Assembly: GCA_016720855.1 (NCBI GenBank)
Contig: JADKJU010000003.1
Span: forward strand, 744,001-808,000
Length of the DNA: 64,000 nucleotides
Direction: 5' to 3'
Source of the DNA: Betaproteobacteria bacterium
GTDB lineage: Bacteria; Pseudomonadota; Gammaproteobacteria; Burkholderiales; Usitatibacteraceae
Positions 15,645 to 24,441 of this stretch are shown in pieces. Numbering within the stretch: position 1 is the stretch's first letter; the number at the start of each line of letters is the position of its first letter. The position numbers were made by a program, and so were the translations under genes. The notes beneath the pieces were generated by a model. That model did no database searches and was not told where the DNA came from. It saw only the letters and a list, made by a program, of their open reading frames with translations.

Positions 15645-16874
15645 ATGATTTACAACCACCGGGCGTTTCTGCGCAATCTTCCTCTGGCGACGGACTTGAT
15701 GCGCGAATTCCTCTCCGAGCACGTGTTTGACACCCAGGCCGTGGATTGGTCGGCTGAGGAGCCTACCTTGGCGGAAGCCCTCGCAGACGCCATCGAAAGC
15801 CACCCCGACACCTCGGTACGTGACGAACTCATTGCCGCCATCGAACAGGTGGCCCAATTGGCCGACGGCGCCGGCACCCGCCAGATGCTCACTGTCTGCA
15901 GCACCGACCCCAAGATCACGGCCGCCTTCGAAACGCTCGAGTCGCCCGAGGAGCGGGCCCTCTGGCTCTACGTGAATAGCCCCGCCAAGTTTAATGAGGC
16001 GGTGCTGGCGCGCCTCTTCGATGACGGGCTCACGCGCGGCTCCTCCCAACGCTGGACCCTCCCGCCCTTCCCCGCCCTGCAGTTAGACGAGACTGCCCAA
16101 AAGGCCGTCTCGAGTACGGTCGCTGCGTATTACCTCAAGAAGTTTGGCTACGGCCACCACCACAAGCCCTACGTCGTGACTCGCCACATCGAGGGGAGCA
16201 TCCTCGTGGTCATCGACCTGTCGGATCACGCCTGCAACCGAGCGCGGTGGGAAAAGGGAGACCTGCGGCGCGGGCCACTGATTCTGTCCCGCACCTTGGT
16301 CCTCAATTACCAGCTGGCTACCGGCCGCACAGAGACGGTGGCACCTGGAGGCGCTGCCGCGCAGCAAACCCTTGTCGACGCGTTCGCCAAGCACGGCCTC
16401 AAGATCAAGGAGCAGGCCAAGCAGATTTTCCCGGCGCGCTACCAACTCGACTCGCTGCGAAACGGCGTGGATATCTTCGATCGCGAATCCCTCGGCATCG
16501 AGCAACCGCGTCTTAAGGCCATCTCCGTCTACCGTCCGGACGATGGCCTGTGTAGCGAATTCAAAATCCTGGGGCGCGAAAGCCGCGCCTCCGTGGAGAC
16601 GCTCGTCAAGTCGTCCTATCCCACGGATAGGCCTCTCGATCGGAACTGGCCGATCGTGGGCGCCACGATCGAGTTGCCGTTCTACCCCGAGGCGAGCAAG
16701 GGAGGCGACAAGAAGAAGTCCCTGCGACTGCGATTTAACCGCAAGGGCCAGGCGAATCTGCACAAGTTCACCGAAGGTGAGCGCAAATTGATCGAGCCCC
16801 TCCTTGTCGAGTGGGGGTTGGTGCCCGCGCCTAAGGTCGCAAGCCCCGCGCCCGCGGAGCCCGTGCAGCAATGA
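15645..16874 (+). CDS. Hypothetical early phage protein, 409 aa
   Basis: Not recognised. I chose the ATG at 15645, preceded by AGGGG; the frame is open back to 15555. The protein is alpha/beta with 'TLAEALADAIESHPDTSVRDELIAAI' spanning about 37-62, a His/Tyr-rich 'KKFGYGHHHKPYVV' segment near 174-187, and a basic C-terminal domain with 'KSLRLRFNRKGQANLHKF'. The ATG of the next gene overlaps its stop (ATGA at 16871), so the two are a translationally coupled pair. There is no membrane segment, nuclease motif or Walker motif. Position as first early gene suggests a host-takeover or regulatory role (inference only). Confidence 0.7.
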   Translation: MIYNHRAFLRNLPLATDLMREFLSEHVFDTQAVDWSAEEPTLAEALADAIESHPDTSVRDELIAAIEQVAQLADGAGTRQMLTVCSTDPKITAAFETLESPEERALWLYVNSPAKFNEAVLARLFDDGLTRGSSQRWTLPPFPALQLDETAQKAVSSTVAAYYLKKFGYGHHHKPYVVTRHIEGSILVVIDLSDHACNRARWEKGDLRRGPLILSRTLVLNYQLATGRTETVAPGGAAAQQTLVDAFAKHGLKIKEQAKQIFPARYQLDSLRNGVDIFDRESLGIEQPRLKAISVYRPDDGLCSEFKILGRESRASVETLVKSSYPTDRPLDRNWPIVGATIELPFYPEASKGGDKKKSLRLRFNRKGQANLHKFTEGERKLIEPLLVEWGLVPAPKVASPAPAEPVQQ

Positions 16875-17794
16875 CGCCGGTGGCACCCCGCGCACTCACC
16901 CTCCTCGTCGATACCTTCGAGGGGGGTGGGAGTGTCATCGAGGATCTCCTGGACCCCGCCCACCACGATGCGTTCAGGGTCCTGAAGGACTGTGGGGCGC
17001 TCACCGCCGCCAAGGACGTCCCGGTCGTCCTGTGTCCCTGGTGCGGGGAGCAAGACATCGCCCCCCAACAAGCCGGCAAGGCGCTTCAAGGCCTGTGCCC
17101 GGATTGCGGCTTCGTGCCGATCACCAACGCCGCACTTCATGCCTGGGCCGCGGACCCCGATTGGCTACTCGCGCGGCTGCGCCAAGCGTTCGGAATTGCC
17201 GCGAGACAGGACTCGTCGGAACTCGTGCCGGGCACCCTGTGGAAGGTTGGCGACCACAAAGAGAATCGGCGTGCACGACGGATTGTGCTTGCCCGCCAGC
17301 TTGCCGAACCCGGGGTCCACAGATCCTCCCTGGCCGCTCTCAAGGACAGCATCGAGCGGGACAACGCCGTCATCATCGGGACGACGCCGCGATCCGCCGC
17401 CCGCATCGACGGGATCTCGTCACCCTACGTGCACCTCACCGAGATCGTCCATTTCCGAAGCAACAAGCTCGAGCTCGATGAAGCCCGCTGGGAGTGGTGC
17501 CTCAAACCCGCCCACCTACGCACGCACGAGGCGAGCCCCGTATTCCACGAGAACTTTCGCGTAGCCGTGATCGAGGGCGACGCGTGCGAGTTCAGCGCCA
17601 AGCAGGCAGCCATCTTCGGCTACCTCTACGCGGCCAAAGGCAGGAAGTGTCACAAGGACTCGATCATGGGCGAGGTCGATTCCGCACAGAAGAATCCAGT
17701 TGAGCTCTTTCGGCACAACACCCGCCAGTTCGAGGCCTTCAGCAAGGTGGTCGAATGGGATGACTACGGCTTCTACGCCTTGAAGCGCTTCTAG
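16871..17794 (+). CDS. Zinc-ribbon plus C-terminal winged-helix-like protein
   Basis: A 307-aa protein not assigned to a family. A treble-clef-like zinc ribbon is visible: C55-x2-C58 in 'VLCPWCGE' and C76-x2-C79 in 'LCPDCGF'. The middle has 'RRARRIVLARQLAEPG' and 'ALKDSIERDNAVIIGTTPRS'. The last 80 residues, with 'EFSAKQAAIFGYLYAAKGRK' and 'EAFSKVVEWDDYGFYAL', look like a winged helix of the kind fused to response regulators. A nucleic-acid-binding function is inferred. It is coupled to the preceding 409-aa gene and followed by a GC-rich hairpin. Confidence 0.7.
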   Translation: MTPVAPRALTLLVDTFEGGGSVIEDLLDPAHHDAFRVLKDCGALTAAKDVPVVLCPWCGEQDIAPQQAGKALQGLCPDCGFVPITNAALHAWAADPDWLLARLRQAFGIAARQDSSELVPGTLWKVGDHKENRRARRIVLARQLAEPGVHRSSLAALKDSIERDNAVIIGTTPRSAARIDGISSPYVHLTEIVHFRSNKLELDEARWEWCLKPAHLRTHEASPVFHENFRVAVIEGDACEFSAKQAAIFGYLYAAKGRKCHKDSIMGEVDSAQKNPVELFRHNTRQFEAFSKVVEWDDYGFYALKRF

Positions 17795-17820
17795 TCGCCC
17801 CCCGCCTCCGATGTCCCCGG

Positions 17821-17841
17821 TGCCCCGCTCTGTGCGGGGCA
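17821..17841 (+). terminator. GC-rich hairpin after the first early gene pair
   Basis: TGCCCCGC-tctgt-GCGGGGCA is an 8-bp perfect stem, followed by TCGTCGTTT. The U tract is weak, so it is a possible attenuator or terminator rather than a certain one. Confidence 0.45.
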
Positions 17842-17961
17842 TCGTCGTTTGAGGGGTTCGCAGCCGCAATCTGCAGATTTCCCGCCGCTTTTCCCACCGG
17901 ATTTCCCGAAGGTGGGTTTCAGTATTCGGGTCACCGATCAACCACCCGAAAGGACATCCCG

Positions 17962-18207
17962 GTGACCTGCAAGACACCCCTCGCGCCGTCGAACATCGAC
18001 AACAGGCGCTTCCTCACCCAGCGCGAACTCGCTGACCGGTGGGGCCTCTCCCCCAAGACGCTCGCTCGCTGGCGCTGCATCGGTTGGGGACCGCACTTCG
18101 CGAAACATTCGAAGAAGGTCACCTACCCGCTCGACGGCGAAGGCGGCGTCCTCGATTGGGAACAACGCACCCTTTACCGCTCGACCTCCGAGCGGGTCTA
18201 CGCCTGA
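17962..18207 (+). CDS. Small HTH (excisionase/MerR-like) protein
   Basis: An 81-aa DNA-binding protein starting at GTG 17962. 'FLTQRELADRWGLSPKTLARWR' (residues 17-38) is a helix-turn-helix of the MerR/excisionase type, followed by a wing ('KVTYPLDGEGGVLDWE'). Such proteins act as excisionase or as an early regulator. It lies 10 nt before the next early gene. Confidence 0.75.
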   Translation: MTCKTPLAPSNIDNRRFLTQRELADRWGLSPKTLARWRCIGWGPHFAKHSKKVTYPLDGEGGVLDWEQRTLYRSTSERVYA

Positions 18208-18217
18208 AGGAGCGCCC

Positions 18218-18700
18218 ATGAACGACCTCTTGATCATCCCTACGGACCTGCCCGAACTGTCGGTCGCCCAGATTGCCCGGCTGCCGCACGAACAGCTCCA
18301 GGAACTCGACCACTCCCTCACCGCACTCGCGGCCTGGACCAAGCAGTTCCGCGATCGCATGACCACCGCACTCGAACAGCGCTATGGCGAGACGGCGCGC
18401 ACTGCCCTCGTGGAGTCGGGACGTGACTTCGGCGTCACGCACTTCGCTGACGGCCCGCTTCGCATCTCCTATGAGCTGCCCAAGCGCGTCACCTGGGACC
18501 AGAAGCGCCTGTCTGACATCGCCGAGCGCATCTCCGCGTCCGGCGAGCGCGTCGAGGATTACATCGACGTCGAGCTCTCGGTCTCGGAATCCCGCTTCAA
18601 CGGCTGGCCCCCGGTCCTCAAGGAACAGTTCGCTCAAGCCCGCACCGTCAAGGCCGGGAAGGCGAAGTTCGTCCTCGAACTTGATAAGGAGGACGCGTAA
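18218..18700 (+). CDS. Hypothetical early phage protein, 160 aa
   Basis: Not recognised by name. The N-terminal half is helical ('LPHEQLQELDHSLTALAAW'). The centre has 'PLRISYELPKRVTWDQKRL' and the C-terminus 'VKAGKAKFVLELDKED', probably beta. A GGAG site precedes the ATG. It overlaps the ATPase start by one base (TAATG), so it belongs to the same operon and may assist the recombination ATPase. Confidence 0.7.
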   Translation: MNDLLIIPTDLPELSVAQIARLPHEQLQELDHSLTALAAWTKQFRDRMTTALEQRYGETARTALVESGRDFGVTHFADGPLRISYELPKRVTWDQKRLSDIAERISASGERVEDYIDVELSVSESRFNGWPPVLKEQFAQARTVKAGKAKFVLELDKEDA

Positions 18701-19503
18701 TGGCGCTTCCTATCATTTCGGCTGAAGAGCGCCTGCGCGAGAAGCACAGCGCCAAGATCGGTCTCGTGGGCCCTCCCGGGGTCGGCAAGACCTCGCAACT
18801 CAAGACTCTGCCGCCCGAACAGACTCTCTTCGTCGACCTCGAAGCGGGGGATCTCGCGGTAAAGGACTGGCCCGGCGACACGGTGCGGCCCCGCACCTGG
18901 GGGGAGTTCCGCGATCTGGCGGTTTTCCTGGCCGGGCCCCTGCCCACTGCGACCGCCGACCAGGCGTTCTCCGAGGCGCACTACCAGCACGTCTGCAATA
19001 CCTACGGCGATCCCTCGCAGCTCGCGAAGTACGACTTCTATTTCGTGGACTCGCTCACCGTCCTCTCGCGCCTGTGCTTTGCCTGGTGCAAGGCCCAGCC
19101 GCAGGCCTATTCGGAAAAGAACGGCAAACCCGACACCCGCGGAGCGTACGGACTTCTCGCCCAGGAAATGATCACCGCGCTGACCCACCTGCAGCACGTC
19201 CGCGACAAGCACGTGATCTATGTGGCGATCCTGGAAGAGAAGACCGACGACTACAACCGCCGCTACCACCAGCTGCAGTTGGAGGGCAGCAAGACGGCTC
19301 TCGAGCTTCCCGGCGTACTGGACGAAGTCATCACGCTCGCGGTCTTGAAGGCCGACGACGGCACGCCCTACCGGGGCTTCGTCACGAGCGCTGTCAACGC
19401 CTTCGGTTACCCCAGCAAGGACCGCAGTGGCCGACTCGATGCGATCGAGGAGCCCCACCTCGGAAAGCTGATCCGCAAGTGCCTGGGCGAGGTGACGTCG
19501 TGA
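18700..19503 (+). CDS. Phage NTP-binding protein (Sak4/RecA-like recombinase)
   Basis: A 267-aa ATPase resembling phage AAA_24/Sak4 single-strand annealing or RecA-like proteins. Walker A 'GPPGVGKT' is at residues 24-31, a 'TLFVDLEAG' strand follows, Walker B-like 'FYFVDSLT' is at 113-120, and 'HVIYVAILEEKTDD' is a downstream core strand. It probably promotes homologous recombination during phage replication together with the nearby exonuclease. It ends in a GTGA overlap with the next small gene. Confidence 0.85.
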   Translation: MALPIISAEERLREKHSAKIGLVGPPGVGKTSQLKTLPPEQTLFVDLEAGDLAVKDWPGDTVRPRTWGEFRDLAVFLAGPLPTATADQAFSEAHYQHVCNTYGDPSQLAKYDFYFVDSLTVLSRLCFAWCKAQPQAYSEKNGKPDTRGAYGLLAQEMITALTHLQHVRDKHVIYVAILEEKTDDYNRRYHQLQLEGSKTALELPGVLDEVITLAVLKADDGTPYRGFVTSAVNAFGYPSKDRSGRLDAIEEPHLGKLIRKCLGEVTS

Positions 19504-19727
19504 CCGAGGACGAGTTCGTCACCTTCGAGAAATCCGCCCGCGCCACGGTGCGCCGGATTTCCGCTGAGAACACGTGGCTACGGCACAGCCTTCTGCAACT
19601 CAAGACTCGGGTCGCCGCGATGGCAGAGCAGTTGACCGTCCTTGAGAAGCGAGCGCGGTCGCTCAAGAAGTTGCTCGGCGCCCCGACCCCCACCCCGACA
19701 TCCAAGACAGCAAGGAGCAAACGATGA
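19500..19727 (+). CDS. Small coiled-coil early protein
   Basis: A 75-aa protein starting at GTG 19500, which overlaps the ATPase stop (GTGA), and ending in an ATGA overlap with the next gene. Residues 5-60 form one long helix with heptad-like Leu spacing ('NTWLRHSLLQLKTRVAAMAE', 'LEKRARSLKKLL'), followed by a Pro/Thr/Lys tail. It is probably an oligomerising accessory factor; function unknown. Confidence 0.65.
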   Translation: MTEDEFVTFEKSARATVRRISAENTWLRHSLLQLKTRVAAMAEQLTVLEKRARSLKKLLGAPTPTPTSKTARSKR

Positions 19728-20356
19728 ACACCAACGCATGGCAAGACTTCAACGACGCCGAACAGCAACAGGGCTTTGACCTGATCCCGAAGGGGAGTCT
19801 CGTGCGCGTGCGCATGACCATCAAGCCGGGCGGACACGATGACCCCGCCCAAGGTTGGACGGGCGGCTACGCGACCGAGAGCTTCGACACGGGCGCGGTG
19901 TACCTCGCCTGCGAGTTTGTGGTCCTCGAGGGCCCGTTCGCAAAACGCAAGATGTGGTCGAACATCGGCCTTCACTCCCGCAAGGGCCCGACCTGGGGGC
20001 AGATGGGCCGCAGCATGATCCGCGCAATCCTCAACTCCGCGCGGAACATCCATCCGCAGGACAACGCTCCCGCGGCCGCCACTGCCCGTCGCATCCAGGG
20101 TTTTCACGAACTCGATGGCATCGAGTTCCTCGCCCGCGTCGATGTCGAGAAGGATGCCAAGGGCCTGGATCGCAACGTCGTGAAGCTCGCGATCGAGCCC
20201 GACCACAAGGACTACGCCGCCCTCATGGGGTCCGCCCCCCGCGTGTCCGCGCAGGCACCGGCCTCCCCGCCGCCGTACACCGCCCCGGCGGCCGCCAGCC
20301 ACCAGGCGCCCCCTCGCCCGGCCCCCGCCACCAACAAACCCGCGTGGGCGCAGTAA
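19724..20356 (+). CDS. DUF669-like / SSB-like phage replication protein
   Basis: A 210-aa protein. The N-terminal 130 residues look like an OB-type beta barrel, with 'DLIPKGSLVRVRMTIKPGG', 'YLACEFVVLEGPFAKRKMW' and 'LDGIEFLARVDVEKD'. A long Pro/Ala-rich tail ends in 'NKPAWAQ'. The layout, an OB fold plus a disordered C-terminus, is that of single-strand DNA-binding replication proteins such as DUF669 members. Its neighbours (annealing ATPase, exonuclease, primase) support a role on ssDNA. The assignment is by pattern, not by a decisive motif. Confidence 0.6.
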   Translation: MNTNAWQDFNDAEQQQGFDLIPKGSLVRVRMTIKPGGHDDPAQGWTGGYATESFDTGAVYLACEFVVLEGPFAKRKMWSNIGLHSRKGPTWGQMGRSMIRAILNSARNIHPQDNAPAAATARRIQGFHELDGIEFLARVDVEKDAKGLDRNVVKLAIEPDHKDYAALMGSAPRVSAQAPASPPPYTAPAAASHQAPPRPAPATNKPAWAQ

Positions 20357-20359
20357 GCC

Positions 20360-20614
20360 ATGGCGACCAAGAAGAAGTCCTACCCCGTTTGTTTCAACTC
20401 GAAGCGCCAGTACGAGGTTTGGGAGGAAGGAGCAGGGGACAGCAATCCTGGCGACAGCCGCTACTGCACTGACTGCACCGTCGCGTATCAGCGGCAAATG
20501 ATCGCTCAACACCGGTGCGCGCACCCCTGCACATCGTTCTATCTCGACAAGGATGGCTTCCTCGAAGGTCGCCGGCGCGTGGAGGACCGCGTGCGGCTGA
20601 AGGAGGCTGCGTGA
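20360..20614 (+). CDS. Small Cys-containing early protein
   Basis: An 84-aa basic protein. Cysteines occur as 'SRYCTDCTVAYQ' and 'HRCAHPCTSFY', two C-x2/3-C pairs that could bind one zinc. A role in nucleic-acid binding is inferred. The next gene's GTG overlaps its TGA. Confidence 0.6.
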   Translation: MATKKKSYPVCFNSKRQYEVWEEGAGDSNPGDSRYCTDCTVAYQRQMIAQHRCAHPCTSFYLDKDGFLEGRRRVEDRVRLKEAA

Positions 20615-21090
20615 AATGCTGGGTCTGCCAACGCGAAGCCCGGGGGCTTGGCCACACCGACACCCGTCACGGTGTGGCCGATCCTCGGCGCTACCCGATC
20701 GACTGGGTGTTTTGCTCGCCCCGGTGCCAGAACGCCTTTCACGCGATGTACGGCAACTGGGTGCGGGCAAAGGACAGCGCGGCCATCGACATCAAGGGGG
20801 TCGAGATGATTGATCCCTCTGATGTCGAACTCGTCGCGATGCGCTCCTGCCTCAAGTCCTTTGGCGAGGCCGCGAGTGAAATCGGCTTCGACAAGCCCCT
20901 GGGGGCCTACACCGAGGCCGAGGCTCTGCAAGTGATCGACGCCATCGTCTCCCACTACACGGAGGCGATGGTCGAGCACCACGAGACCACCAAGTTCCCG
21001 CCGGTACGGGGACTGCCGGCCACACCGGACCCCCTCACCGGGCCATTTGCGGATCTCAAAGACGATCTGCCGTGGGAGACGAAGCCATGA
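20611..21090 (+). CDS. DUF6511-like phage protein
   Basis: A 159-aa protein starting at GTG 20611, overlapping the previous stop. The N-terminus 'VKCWVCQREARGLGHTDTR' plus 'WVFCSPRCQNAFHAMYGNW' is a C-x2-C / C-x3-C zinc finger. The C-terminal part has 'EAASEIGFDKPLGAYTEAEA' and 'VIDAIVSHYTEAMVEHHE'. The pattern fits DUF6511, a phage family of unknown function. It ends in an ATGA overlap with the exonuclease gene. Confidence 0.7.
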   Translation: MKCWVCQREARGLGHTDTRHGVADPRRYPIDWVFCSPRCQNAFHAMYGNWVRAKDSAAIDIKGVEMIDPSDVELVAMRSCLKSFGEAASEIGFDKPLGAYTEAEALQVIDAIVSHYTEAMVEHHETTKFPPVRGLPATPDPLTGPFADLKDDLPWETKP

Positions 21091-21824
21091 TCGACTTCAA
21101 CTCCTCCTCGAGCATCTCCGGGCAGGTGATGGCCCTCGTGGATGCGGGTCTCCAAGAAGCTCGCGCTCGCGAAACCGTGCGGCAATACCTCGGCGCATCG
21201 CGCCTGGGTGCGGCTTGCGAACGCGCGCTGCAGTACGAGTACGCAAAAGCGCCGGTCGATTACGGCCGCGAGACTTCCGGTCGGATGCTTCGCATCTTCG
21301 AGCGCGGTCACGTGATGGAGGACTGCATGGTCACGTGGCTCCGGGGAGCAGGGTTCGATCTTCGCACCCGCAAGGCGAACGGAGAGCAATTCGGCTTCAC
21401 CGCCGCCAATGGCCGCCTACAGGGGCATGTCGACGGTGTGATCGTCGGCGGCCCCGAGGGCTTTGCGTACCCCGCACTTTGGGAGAACAAGTGCCTGGGC
21501 GCCAAGTCCTGGCGCGACCTCGAAAAGAATCGCCTCGCGGTCGCAAAACCGGTCTACGCCGCACAGGTGGCGCTCTATCAGGCGTACCTCGAACTGCACG
21601 AGAACCCGGCGTTCTTCACCGCCATCAACGCCGACACGATGGAGATCTACACCGAGCTCGTCGCCTTTGACGGCGCTCTCGCCCAACGCATGTCCGACCG
21701 GGCAGCGAAGGTGATCACGGCGACCGAGGCAGGGGAATTGCTGCCGCGCAGCTTCACCGACCAGACCCACTTCGAATGCCGGATGTGCGCCTGGCAGGAC
21801 CGCTGCTGGAGAACTCAACCATGA
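21087..21824 (+). CDS. PD-(D/E)XK exonuclease (Cas4/RecB-like)
   Basis: A 245-aa nuclease. 'LGASRLGAACERALQYEY' (35-52) is the N-terminal helix-Cys element. The catalytic core is D116 in 'GHVDGVIVGG' and E133-x-K135 in 'LWENKCLG', followed by a 'KPVYAAQVALYQAYLEL' helix with the motif-IV Gln/Tyr. C-terminal 'CRMCAWQDRCW' with the N-terminal Cys could hold an Fe-S cluster as in Cas4/AddB. It probably resects ends for the adjacent annealing ATPase. The start at 21087 is fixed by its ATGA overlap. Confidence 0.85.
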   Translation: MIDFNSSSSISGQVMALVDAGLQEARARETVRQYLGASRLGAACERALQYEYAKAPVDYGRETSGRMLRIFERGHVMEDCMVTWLRGAGFDLRTRKANGEQFGFTAANGRLQGHVDGVIVGGPEGFAYPALWENKCLGAKSWRDLEKNRLAVAKPVYAAQVALYQAYLELHENPAFFTAINADTMEIYTELVAFDGALAQRMSDRAAKVITATEAGELLPRSFTDQTHFECRMCAWQDRCWRTQP

Positions 21825-22048
21825 AACATCACCTTTCCGTACCAGGCCCTGTCGAGCCCATGGTGGACGCCCGCCATGCCGCCCGGGCGCTGAACCTCCC
21901 CTTTCACTACTTCCTAAAGCCAGCCAGTCGGAGGCTTCACAAGATTCCGCACTACCGGATTGGCCGAACGATTCGGTTTCGGCTCTCCGAACTTCAGGTG
22001 TGGTCGACGCGCTTTCGCCAACGACCGAAGAGAGCGGGGGCGAAATGA
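21821..22048 (+). CDS. Small HTH protein
   Basis: A 75-aa protein overlapping its neighbours at both ends (ATGA). 'VDARHAARALNLPFHYFLKPA' with 'HKIPHYRIGRTIRFRLSELQVW' is an excisionase-like winged HTH. A primase loader or regulator role is possible; no direct evidence. Confidence 0.65.
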   Translation: MKHHLSVPGPVEPMVDARHAARALNLPFHYFLKPASRRLHKIPHYRIGRTIRFRLSELQVWSTRFRQRPKRAGAK

Positions 22049-24313
22049 TCGACTTCAACGACGTGCGCGATGCGCCCGAATCCTCGAAGGAGGCGACGCG
22101 AGACGAGATTCGCGCGGAGTTGCTTTCGCGGCTCGAGTCCGTGCTTTTCACGATCTTCCCCGCGGGCAAGAAGCGCAAGGGCAAGTTCCTGATCGGAGAC
22201 GTCCTCGGGAGCCCCGGCGATAGCCTCGAGGTCGTCCTCGAAGCCGAGAAGGCCGGGCTCTGGACCGATCGCGCGACCGGCCAGGGGGGCGACATTTTCG
22301 ACCTCATCGCGTTACGGATACCGGTAAATGCGACAACCGACTTCGAGCGGGTGCTCGAGGAAGCCGCCTCTATCCTCGGCCGCGCGCTCTCGACGTCCCC
22401 CAAGAAGGCGAAGCCGAAAGTGGCGACTGATGAGCTCGGACCGGCGACCGCCAAGTGGGACTACCTCGATGCGAATGGCAGCCTCATCGCCGTCGTCTCT
22501 CGCTACGACCCGCCCGGAGGGAAGAAGGAGTTCCGTCCCTGGGACGCACGGCGCCGCAAGATGTCCCCACCCGAGCCTCGGCCTCTCTACAACCAGCCCG
22601 GGATCGCGGCCGCGAGCAACGTCGTGCTGGTGGAAGGCGAGAAGTGCGCTGGAGTCCTTGATCGCTCACGGTGTGGCCGCCACCACCGCCATGCATGGCG
22701 CCAAGGCCCCGGTCGAGAAGACCGACTGGTCGCCGCTTACCGGAAAGTCGGTCCTCATCTGGCCGGACCGCGACAAACCCGGCTGGGAGTACGCCATGGC
22801 GGCGGGGCAGGCGGCGCTCGCGGCAGGTGCTCTTTCGTGCGACGTCCTCCTCCCCCCGGACGACAAGCCCGAAGGGTGGGATGCGGCTGACGCCTTGGCC
22901 GAGGGATTCGATGTCGCGGGCTTCCTCGGCGCCGGCCCCCGGATGTGCATCAAGCCCAGCACCGGACTCCCCGCCCAGGACGCAACGGTGTGGGCGACCG
23001 ACGATGCCTTGGCCCTTGCCTTCACCGCGCGCTACGCCGAGGACTGGCGCTACTGCGCCGCCTGGGGCAAGTGGCTCGTCTGGACCGGGACGCACTGGAA
23101 GGCCGATGAAACGCTCCTGGTCCATCACCTAATCCGGTCGGTCTGCCGGGAGGCCGCCGTGAAGGTCGACTCGCACCGACTGGCCGCCAAGCTCCTCGCG
23201 AGCAGCACGGTGGGCGGCGTCGACCGCCTCGCCCGCACCGACCGGCGGCACGCCTCCACGTCGGAGGAGTGGGATGCCGATCTCTTTGCACTCAACACCC
23301 CGGGCGGCGTGGTCAATCTCAAGACCGGCCGACTCCGCCCTCACGAAAGGACTGATCGCATGACGAAAATCGCAACGGCGACACCGCGGGGCTCGTGCCC
23401 CCGGTGGCACGCGTTCCTGAACGACGTGACCGGCGGAGACACAGAACTGCAGGCCTATCTGCAGCGCGTGGTCGGCTACACCCTCACCGGGGCCACGACT
23501 GCCCACGCCCTCTTCTTCCTGTACGGCACCGGGGCCAACGGGAAGTCGGTCTTCGTAAACACCCTGTCCACCATCCTCGGGGACTACGCCACCAGCGCTC
23601 CCATGGACACGTTCATGGAAGCCCGAGGCGACCGGCACCCCACCGATCTGGCCGGACTTCGGGGCGCCCGCTTCGTCTCCTCGATTGAGACCGAACAGGG
23701 CCGGCGCTGGAACGAGTCCAAGCTCAAGGCCATCACCGGAGGCGACAAGATCTCGGCGCGCTTCATGCGCCAGGACTTCTTCGAGTACCCGCCTCAGTTC
23801 AAGTTGCTGATCGCCGGCAATCACAAGCCCTCGATCCGCAATGTGGACGAGGCCATGAAGCGTCGGCTTCACCTGATCCCGTTCACGGTCACCATCCCGC
23901 CCGACAAGCGCGACGGCGCCCTCACCGAAAAGCTTCTCGCCGAACGCGACGGGATTCTCGCCTGGGCCGTCGAAGGCTGCCTTCAGTGGCAGCAGGTGGG
24001 CCTCAAGCCCCCGGAGTCCGTGGTGTCCGCGACCGAGGAGTACTTCGACGAGGAGGACGCCATCGGAGACTTCCTGGAAGAGGAAGGCCAGCGCCATGAG
24101 CAGGCTCGCGTGGCCGTGGGCGAGGTCTTCCAACGCTGGCAAGAGTGGGCCGGCAAACGCGGCGAATACGTGGGCACCAGCCGCTGGCTCGCCCAGCAGC
24201 TCGCCAACCGGGGGTTCACGCGGACTCGGCTGCATGCCGGCGTGAAGGCGCTCGCTGGACTCTCCCTCAAGCCCAAGGACTACGGCACGCGTCTGCCGTA
24301 CCGCGACGACTGA
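22045..24313 (+). CDS. Primase-helicase (Toprim + D5/SF3), frameshifted
   Basis: The phage replication primase-helicase, encoded in two frames. Frame 1 (22045 to about 22650) gives the N-terminal primase part and the Toprim strand 'VVLVEGEKCA'. Frame 2 (about 22651-24313) continues with 'ESLIAHGVAAT', 'SVLIWPDRDKPG' (Toprim Asp motif), the D5 N-terminal domain, Walker A 'LYGTGANGKSVFVNTL' and sensor 'LLIAGNHKPSI'. One extra base near 22648-22652 (GCGCTGGAG, where GCGGAG would keep frame) separates them, exactly between two Toprim motifs. Intact length would be about 755 aa. Either the phage cannot replicate alone or the base is a sequencing error. The start is fixed by an ATGA overlap. Confidence 0.85.
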
Positions 24314-24317
24314 CCGT

Positions 24318-24413
24318 GGTGACCGAAGGTGACCTGTCTGCGGATTACTTCTTACGCCTGCGCGCGCACGCACGTAAAGAGACTCATACGTCACGCCGGC
24401 CACCTTCGGTCAC
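24318..24413. repeat. Inverted and direct repeats in the gap after the primase-helicase
   Basis: The left arm has GGTGACC-gaa-GGTGACC (24318-24334), a direct repeat. The right arm, CCACCTTCGGTCACC (24400-24414), is complementary to GGTGACCGAAGGTG. The arms are about 65 nt apart in the 128-nt gap before the RuvC-like gene. This is a candidate replication origin or operator. Confidence 0.45.
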
Positions 24414-24441
24414 CCAACCCGAACGGAAGGACCACACAACC

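Noticed and set aside
19394..20770. 458-codon minus-strand open frame opposite the early genes
   Set aside because: It lies antisense to five tightly overlapping genes with clear motifs, and its translation is low-complexity Arg/Gly/Val typical of the opposite strand of high-GC genes.
23129..24403. 424-codon minus-strand open frame opposite the primase-helicase
   Set aside because: The sense strand carries the D5/SF3 motifs; the antisense translation has no motif and extreme Gly/Ala/Arg bias.
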